From Flavobacterium sp. (GTDB taxonomy: Bacteria; Bacteroidota; Bacteroidia; Flavobacteriales; Flavobacteriaceae), in the NCBI GenBank assembly GCA_021740105.1, contig JAIPAM010000002.1, positions 62,001-126,000 of the forward strand: 64,000 nucleotides of DNA, given 5' to 3'. A program made the position numbers and the translations under genes. Positions 57,895-64,000 of the stretch are shown here, in pieces; positions within the stretch are counted from its first letter, which is position 1, and every line of letters begins with the position of its first letter. The notes under the pieces were generated by a model. It searched no databases, was not told the DNA's origin, and saw only the letters and a program-made list of their open reading frames with translations.

Positions 57895-58800
57895 ATGAAA
57901 AATCACCTAGTCAAAATTATACTATTTTCTCTCTTTATTTTCATTTCTTGTTCAAAAGATAATGTCTCTAGTGATCAAGATAACTTATTAAATTCGGGCT
58001 CAAACCAATTTGTTTTCACCTATTCGGGTTTGCCTCAAAAACCAATAAATGTTTTTTATAATATTCCGGCTGGCAATAGAACCAATATGCCAATTGTTAT
58101 CGTTTTTCATGGAGACGAAAGAAATGCAAGTGAATACCGCGATATTTGGGTGAATGCTTCCAATCAATATGGGTTTATGGTATTTGCACCAGAATTTAAT
58201 AGTATAAATTTTCCAGGGGGAAGTTCCTATATAATTGGAAATGTCTATCAAGATGGTAATTTTCCTACAGCACAAACACTAAACAATGAGAGTGTTTGGA
58301 CCTTTTCAATGATTGAACCACTTTTTGATTTTATTAAAGTCAATTCTGGAACCGAGTCAAATACCTATGATATGTTTGGTCATTCTGGTGGAGGTCAATT
58401 TGTGCATCGATTCGTTTTACTTAAACCAAATGCCAGGTACAATAGAGCAATCGCTGCAAATAGTGGTTGGTATACTGTTCCAGATGGAGTTGCTAACTTT
58501 CCTTATGGAATTATGAATAGCCCAATTACTGCAATTAGTCCAAATAATTATTTTACAAGAAAGTTATTTATTACAGTAGGTAGTTTAGATAACAATGCTT
58601 CAGACCCATCAATTCGTCACAATACTGAGAGCGATTTACAGGGATTAAACAGACTTGCACGTGCCAATTATTTCTTTTCTAAAAGTCGAACGTTTGCTAT
58701 TTCAGTCGGAGCAACATTCAATTGGCAATTTCATACTGTCGCCAATTCAGGTCATGATGCATTGTTAATGTCGAATCATGCTGTTAATTTGCTTTATTAA
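57895..58800 (+). CDS. alpha/beta-hydrolase (esterase/PHB-depolymerase-like) lipoprotein
   Basis: Lipobox 'FIFISCSKD', 'IVIVFHGDERNASEY', nucleophile elbow 'GHSGGG', 'NSGHDALLM'. Confidence 0.75.
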   Translation: MKNHLVKIILFSLFIFISCSKDNVSSDQDNLLNSGSNQFVFTYSGLPQKPINVFYNIPAGNRTNMPIVIVFHGDERNASEYRDIWVNASNQYGFMVFAPEFNSINFPGGSSYIIGNVYQDGNFPTAQTLNNESVWTFSMIEPLFDFIKVNSGTESNTYDMFGHSGGGQFVHRFVLLKPNARYNRAIAANSGWYTVPDGVANFPYGIMNSPITAISPNNYFTRKLFITVGSLDNNASDPSIRHNTESDLQGLNRLARANYFFSKSRTFAISVGATFNWQFHTVANSGHDALLMSNHAVNLLY

Positions 58801-58922
58801 TAATGAATAATAATGAGCGATATAATTTATATTGTAAATGTATTTTTTTGGTAATTCAATTATTTTTAAATAATTAGTTAATTTTTATTATTTTTACCAA
58901 TCAATTATAAAATTTTTTAAAT

Positions 58923-59960
58923 ATGAAAAAACTTTACACATTATTGGCTTTAATTTCCTTCGGATTTACTTTCGGTCAAGTTAATTATTTAGTTGAACAT
59001 TTTAATTATGCTGCAGCTGCACCATTAACAAGTAATGGATGGACTGCACATAGTGGAACCACAAATCCTATCTTAGTGAGTTCGGCAGGATTAAATTTTT
59101 CAGGTTATGTTGGAAGTGGAGTTGGAAACGCTGCTTTAGTTAACAATACAGGTGAAGATTTAAATAAACCTTTTGGAGCAGACATTTCTTCTGGAAGTGT
59201 TTATACCTCTTTTTTGGTATCTGTAACTGCGACCACACCACTAGTTTACTTTTTTCACCTAGGATATTATGGTAATACAACTACTCCTGTTTTCTCTGCT
59301 TTAAACTCTGCTTTTAGAGCAAGAACCTACATAGCCCCAGGAACCGATCCAGCTACGCAATTTAAATTAGGCTTAGCATTTAATGGTACTGTTACACAAG
59401 GAGAAACTTCAAATTTAACTATTGGCCAAACTTATCTAGTTGTTGTAAAATATAAATTTATAACTGGTGATTTTAATGATGAAGTTAGTTTATTTGTATA
59501 TTCAACTGGTGATGCTATACCAACAGCTGAGCCTTCCACACCAACTTTAGGGCCATTTATAAATACAGCTTCAGGAACTCCTGCTGCTCCAACTGCAGAT
59601 GCACCTGTATTACAAGCAGTAGTATTAAGACAAGCTGATGCCACACAAAGAATTACGGTAGACGGTATCGTTGTAAGAACAGTATGGAATCTTGTGAATG
59701 CAGGAACAGCACTAAACACTGATGATTTTGAATTGTCTCCGATCAGTTTGTACCCAAATCCCGCTTTAAATGTCTTAAATGTAACTATAAACTCTAATCT
59801 TATCCATCAGTCTTATTCAATAATTGACAGTTTAGGTAGAGTGGTTTTAAATGGCAAACTAAATGATGTTGAAAACAGCATAAATGTAGAGCAATTATCA
59901 AAAGGGATTTATTACCTAAAGCTATCAGACAATAAGTCTTGTAAATTTATAAAGGAATAA
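58923..59960 (+). CDS. secreted protein with T9SS C-terminal sorting domain
   Basis: Signal peptide; C-terminal 'ISLYPNPALNVLNVTI...GIYYLKLSDNKSCKFIKE'. Confidence 0.85.
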   Translation: MKKLYTLLALISFGFTFGQVNYLVEHFNYAAAAPLTSNGWTAHSGTTNPILVSSAGLNFSGYVGSGVGNAALVNNTGEDLNKPFGADISSGSVYTSFLVSVTATTPLVYFFHLGYYGNTTTPVFSALNSAFRARTYIAPGTDPATQFKLGLAFNGTVTQGETSNLTIGQTYLVVVKYKFITGDFNDEVSLFVYSTGDAIPTAEPSTPTLGPFINTASGTPAAPTADAPVLQAVVLRQADATQRITVDGIVVRTVWNLVNAGTALNTDDFELSPISLYPNPALNVLNVTINSNLIHQSYSIIDSLGRVVLNGKLNDVENSINVEQLSKGIYYLKLSDNKSCKFIKE

Positions 59961-59985
59961 TTCGTTCATCCTATTTAACTATTAT

Positions 59986-60015
59986 AAGCCATTCAGTAAT
60001 GAGTGGCTTTTTTTA
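59986..60015 (+). terminator. intrinsic terminator
   Basis: AAGCCATTC-AGTAAT-GAGTGGCTT-TTTTTT. Confidence 0.8.
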
Positions 60016-60149
60016 TAGGTATAAACAACTATTATTATTTGATAATCGTCGATCAAAAGAAATTGTTTACTAGCTATCGGTTTAATATTTAAAGCCTCTA
60101 GATTGAGTTATCTCAAAATTATATTGAATTATATCTCAAGACTTTTATT

Positions 60150-61148
60150 TTATAAAGACTGCCGGATTATCAGGGTGCTTTTATTTTCTATTTGCTCCTT
60201 TTTACCGTTCAAAATCATTTGTGCTAAAATTTTTCCCATCGCTACAAAATCTGTAGATATGGTTGTGATGCCGTTTTCTACCACTTTTTTCAAGGTGGTT
60301 TCATTATAGGATATGATTCCGAAGTCTACTCCAAGAATTAAATTTTGATGCTTAGATTTTTCAATCACTTTTACTAAATCTCTATCGTCAGGAATTATAT
60401 ATACTTCGCCTTTATTTATTTTACGGTCTTTAAATTCCGCATAAACAGTATGGTTAAATCCGAAGTCTCTACAAAATTTTTTAAAACCAATTTTCATCCC
60501 TACAGGTTCCCTAAAACCAGGGAAAATTAGGTTCAATTTTTCATATTTGTTTAACTTAGTTTTACCTTCTTCTAATCCATTATAAATATCTTTCTTGTGA
60601 TTTTGATATACCGCAGGAAATGATTTTAATTCAGAATTTGTTTGGTCTAATATATAAACATCATCAACTGGTAGGGTACTAATTATAGCTGCCGCACCAT
60701 CTAAATTAGTTGGCATAATAATATATTTAGTATAATTCCCGTTGCTTTCGTTTATTATTTTATTGAACATTTGAAGATTAAAATGGTGAAAGAAAATATC
60801 AACCTGAGTATTCATTCCAATATTTTCTATGAAGGAATTATATAAATCTTCCTTAAAAATATTAAGCTCATCAAAAAGTAAAAAAATCCGTTTCTTAATT
60901 TTTACCTCAATAGTCTTTATATAGTATCCTTTACCAAGAATAGAATATATAATTCCTCTTTTTTTTAATTCTTCATAGGCCTGAAGTACAGTATCACGGG
61001 ATATAGAAAACTCTAGACATACTTTATTGATTGAGGGAAGTTTTTCATCCTTTTTTAAATGACCTTTCTCTATTGTTTTTTCAATTGAGGAAATGATCTG
61101 TTGGTACTTTGGTATTCCTTGATTATTTTGAATATTTATAACGCGCAT
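60150..61148 (-). CDS. GntR family regulator with periplasmic-binding-protein-like sensor domain
   Basis: Likely start MRVINIQNNQGIPKYQQ (61148); 'LPSINKVCLEFSISRDTVLQAYEELKKRGII' wHTH. Confidence 0.9.
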   Translation of the reverse strand: MRVINIQNNQGIPKYQQIISSIEKTIEKGHLKKDEKLPSINKVCLEFSISRDTVLQAYEELKKRGIIYSILGKGYYIKTIEVKIKKRIFLLFDELNIFKEDLYNSFIENIGMNTQVDIFFHHFNLQMFNKIINESNGNYTKYIIMPTNLDGAAAIISTLPVDDVYILDQTNSELKSFPAVYQNHKKDIYNGLEEGKTKLNKYEKLNLIFPGFREPVGMKIGFKKFCRDFGFNHTVYAEFKDRKINKGEVYIIPDDRDLVKVIEKSKHQNLILGVDFGIISYNETTLKKVVENGITTISTDFVAMGKILAQMILNGKKEQIENKSTLIIRQSL

Positions 61149-61173
61149 ATTTTTTTTACAAAAATACATAAAA

Positions 61174-61189
61174 ACTGGTAGGTACTAGT
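61174..61189. promoter_or_regulatory. candidate GntR operator
   Basis: ACTGGTA-GG-TACTAGT inverted repeat (one mismatch) between the divergent GntR and galM genes. Confidence 0.45.
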
Positions 61190-61257
61190 ATGTAAAATAA
61201 TGATAATTAATTTAAATTTGAAATTCACTTTTCATAAAAAATATATAAAAAATATTA

Positions 61258-62295
61258 ATGAATTCATTTATAAATAAGTATTCTGCAATCAAATTCTTTG
61301 GAAATTTGCCTGATGGAGGTGTTGTTGATTCTTGTGAAATTGAAAATAAAAATGGAATGCAACTGAAGATTATCACTTATGGAGCCACCATAACTTCACT
61401 AAAAATACCTTTGGCAAATGGAAGTTTAATTGATGTAGTATTGGGTTTTGATACCATAGAAGCTTATATAAATTCTTTTCATCTAAATAGCGCACCGTAT
61501 TTTGGATCAACAGTAGGGCGTTATGCGGGTAGGATTAACAATAGTATTTTTAGTTTGAATGGCAAATTGATTGATTTGAATAACAATAATAATGGGCATT
61601 CCTTACATGGAGGTAAAATTGGCTTTAGCCAAAAATTATGGCAGATTAAAAAAGTTTCCGAAGGTGAAAATCCATCTGTAACGTTAGGTTATTTCAGTCC
61701 TGATGGAGAAGAAAATTACCCTGGAGATTTATCGATAGATTTGACCTACACTTTATCTGAAGAAAATGAATTGATTATTGAGTATATTGCCACTACTTCT
61801 ATGGATACAGTAATAAACTTGACTCATCACAGCTATTTTAATCTTGATGGCCATAATTCCACTATTCATGAACAGGAAATGTCAATTAATTCGAATAAAA
61901 TATTGGAAACCAATGAATATAATATTCCAACGGGTCAATTATTAAATTTAGAAGCCAACTCTTTTGATTTTAATAAAGCCAAAAAATGCCCTCAAAAAAT
62001 AGATACCACTTTTGTTTTGAAAGAAGTTGAAGAATGCTCGGCCTCACTTTACAGTTCTAAAAATAATTTAAAAATGTTGGTTTATACAAATCAGCCGGCT
62101 GTTCATATATATGTGGGAGGAAATTGTAATAATGAAATTAAAGGAAAGGAAAATACGGATTATCACAATTTGAGTGGGATTTGTTTTGAAACACAAAATT
62201 TTCCTGATGCACCTAATCATGATAATTTCCCTAGCTCTATTTTAAGAAAAGAAGAAATGTACCATCATAAAACTAGATATAAATTTCAAAATTAG
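61258..62295 (+). CDS. galM: aldose 1-epimerase
   Basis: 'YFGSTVGRYAGRI', 'NNGHSLHGGKIGF', 'LTHHSYFNLDGH', 'ETQNFPDAPNH'. Confidence 0.95.
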   Translation: MNSFINKYSAIKFFGNLPDGGVVDSCEIENKNGMQLKIITYGATITSLKIPLANGSLIDVVLGFDTIEAYINSFHLNSAPYFGSTVGRYAGRINNSIFSLNGKLIDLNNNNNGHSLHGGKIGFSQKLWQIKKVSEGENPSVTLGYFSPDGEENYPGDLSIDLTYTLSEENELIIEYIATTSMDTVINLTHHSYFNLDGHNSTIHEQEMSINSNKILETNEYNIPTGQLLNLEANSFDFNKAKKCPQKIDTTFVLKEVEECSASLYSSKNNLKMLVYTNQPAVHIYVGGNCNNEIKGKENTDYHNLSGICFETQNFPDAPNHDNFPSSILRKEEMYHHKTRYKFQN

Positions 62296-62343
62296 GCAAA
62301 CCCTATTTAAAGAAATTAAATATAAACAATCAAGTAATAAATA

Positions 62344-63510
62344 ATGAATGAGATTTTAATAAAAGACACCACTGATTTTTTTAAAGATAAATTTGGAAAC
62401 TTACCCGATAAAATTGTTCTTTCACCGGGAAGAATTAATATTATTGGTGAACACATTGATTATAATGATGGTTATGTTTTACCTGCAGCAATTAATAAAA
62501 TAGTTTGTTTTGCATTTGAAAAAAACAATTCAAATACCGCAAAAATTCGTGCGATTGATCTGAATGAGTCAGTAGACATTGACGTTACAAAAGAAGAAAT
62601 AGTAAGCGAGGTCGTTTGGACTAATTATTTACGGGGTGTTTTATTTCAATTAAAATTAAAAGGACACAAAATAGGCGGTTTTAACTGCGCCTTTAGTAGT
62701 AATATTCCAATTGGTTCTGGTTTGTCTTCTTCGGCAGCCTTAGAATGTGGGTTTTTATTTGGGATAAATGAAATGTTTAATTTGGATATAAAACCAATCG
62801 AAATGGCTTTAATGGGACAAAGTGCAGAGCACTGGGTTGGAATAAATTGTGGCATCATGGACCAGTTTTCTAGTATAATGGGATTGGAAAACAAAGTGAT
62901 AAAAATTGATTGTCGTACTTTGGATTATACCTACCATGATGCAGATTTTGCCAATTATTCTTTACTGTTATTTGATAGCAACTTGCAACATTCCTTATTT
63001 ACATCCGAATATAATAATAGACGAATAGAATGTGACGAAGGATTAAGTATTATTAATGAAAATTATCCTGAAATTAATAGCTTTAGAGATTGTAATGAAG
63101 AAATATTAATTGGTTTAAAATCAAAAATGACGGACAATGTATTTAGAAGAAGTTTATATGCCGTAAAAGAAATAAAACGGGTCATTCAAGCTTGTACTGC
63201 GCTCGACAAAGGAGATATTGAAACGTTAGGTAAATTAATGTTTGAAACCCATAAAGGGTTGTCTGAAGATTATGAAGTAAGCTGCGCAGAATTAGACTAT
63301 CTGGTAGATTTGGCAAAAGCCGAAGAGGATGTAATTGGATCCCGATTAATGGGAGGTGGATTTGGAGGTTGCACGATCAATTTGGTAAAAAAGGGAAGTG
63401 AAAGTAAAATAAAAGAGAAGTTTACCAAATTATATGCTGAACATTTCAAAATAGATTTAATAACTTATGATGTGAAAGTTTCTAACGGCACATCACTATA
63501 TAAAAACTAA
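62344..63510 (+). CDS. galK: galactokinase
   Basis: 'SPGRINIIGEHIDYNDGYVLPAAI', 'IPIGSGLSSSAALECG', 'SRLMGGGFGGCTINLV'. Confidence 0.97.
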   Translation: MNEILIKDTTDFFKDKFGNLPDKIVLSPGRINIIGEHIDYNDGYVLPAAINKIVCFAFEKNNSNTAKIRAIDLNESVDIDVTKEEIVSEVVWTNYLRGVLFQLKLKGHKIGGFNCAFSSNIPIGSGLSSSAALECGFLFGINEMFNLDIKPIEMALMGQSAEHWVGINCGIMDQFSSIMGLENKVIKIDCRTLDYTYHDADFANYSLLLFDSNLQHSLFTSEYNNRRIECDEGLSIINENYPEINSFRDCNEEILIGLKSKMTDNVFRRSLYAVKEIKRVIQACTALDKGDIETLGKLMFETHKGLSEDYEVSCAELDYLVDLAKAEEDVIGSRLMGGGFGGCTINLVKKGSESKIKEKFTKLYAEHFKIDLITYDVKVSNGTSLYKN

Positions 63511-63516
63511 TTCATA

Positions 63517-64000
63517 ATGAAAAAATTTGAAATCTCCGAAGATCCGCACCGACGATTTAATCCTCTCATAAACGAATGGGTTTTGGTTTCTCCACACAGA
63601 GCAAAACGTCCTTGGCAAGGTCAAAAAGAAACTTTAGCAAATGATAAAAGACCAGAATATGATTCAACTTGCTATTTATGTCCAGGGAATGTTAGGGCTA
63701 ATGGAGAAGAAAATCTAAAATATATGAGTTCATTTGTTTTTGAAAATGATTTTGCAGCTTTAAAAAAAGAAGAAATTGAGTTTGAAGAAACTACGGATGC
63801 TACTTTCTTCAAAGTAAAACCAGAAAGAGGAATTTCAAGAGTGGTTTGTTTTTCACCAAAACACAATATCACTTTGCCAGAAATGGATTTGTCAACTATA
63901 GAAGAAATTATTCGAACTTGGCAACGGGAATATACGGATTTGGGAGATGTTGATTATATCAATTATGTTCAAATTTTTGAAAATAAAGGAAGTGTTATGG
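63517..64000 (+). CDS. galT: galactose-1-phosphate uridylyltransferase, 3'-truncated by window end
   Basis: MKKFEISEDPHRRFNPLINEWVLVSPHRAKRPWQGQKE.. 'YDSTCYLCPGNVRANGEEN'. Confidence 0.95.
   Translation, partial: MKKFEISEDPHRRFNPLINEWVLVSPHRAKRPWQGQKETLANDKRPEYDSTCYLCPGNVRANGEENLKYMSSFVFENDFAALKKEEIEFEETTDATFFKVKPERGISRVVCFSPKHNITLPEMDLSTIEEIIRTWQREYTDLGDVDYINYVQIFENKGSVM

Overview
AT-rich 64-kb chromosomal window, most likely from a Flavobacterium-like member of the Bacteroidota (inferred from PorX, type IX secretion (T9SS) C-terminal tails, an LpxC-FabZ fusion and an MbnP/peroxidase cassette). Main content, in order: a ferritin-like/VIT1 fusion; an LTA-synthase-like sulfatase; fabG; an ~8.4-kb sigma-factor-led operon of copper/redox-type secreted proteins (ECF sigma, CpxP-like Pro-rich protein, MbnP-like, di-heme peroxidase, multicopper oxidase, thioredoxin-like, two tandem YHYH-like proteins); sucD; an lpxD/lpxC-fabZ/lpxA/efp/lpxD2 block; M13 peptidase; porX-tsaE-ald; tRNA-Val; a short cluster where three of five small envelope/stress genes are disrupted; a GH92/GH127 sugar locus with a PhyH dioxygenase; a two-photolyase/DUF2256/DUF2071/ABC1/AlkB-like locus; a porin-M14 peptidase-porin-symporter operon; and a GntR-galM-galK-galT locus. 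The strongest unlabelled signal is a two-copy, ~67-nt, apparently structured element (7816-7882 minus, 26765-26832 plus). Both copies lie upstream of, and on the same strand as, a start codon (fabG, porX), with conserved outer-stem sequence and compensatory change in the hairpin. Five genes show premature stops or frameshifts visible from residual translated sequence. All functional names come from protein-motif recognition by eye; no database search was run.
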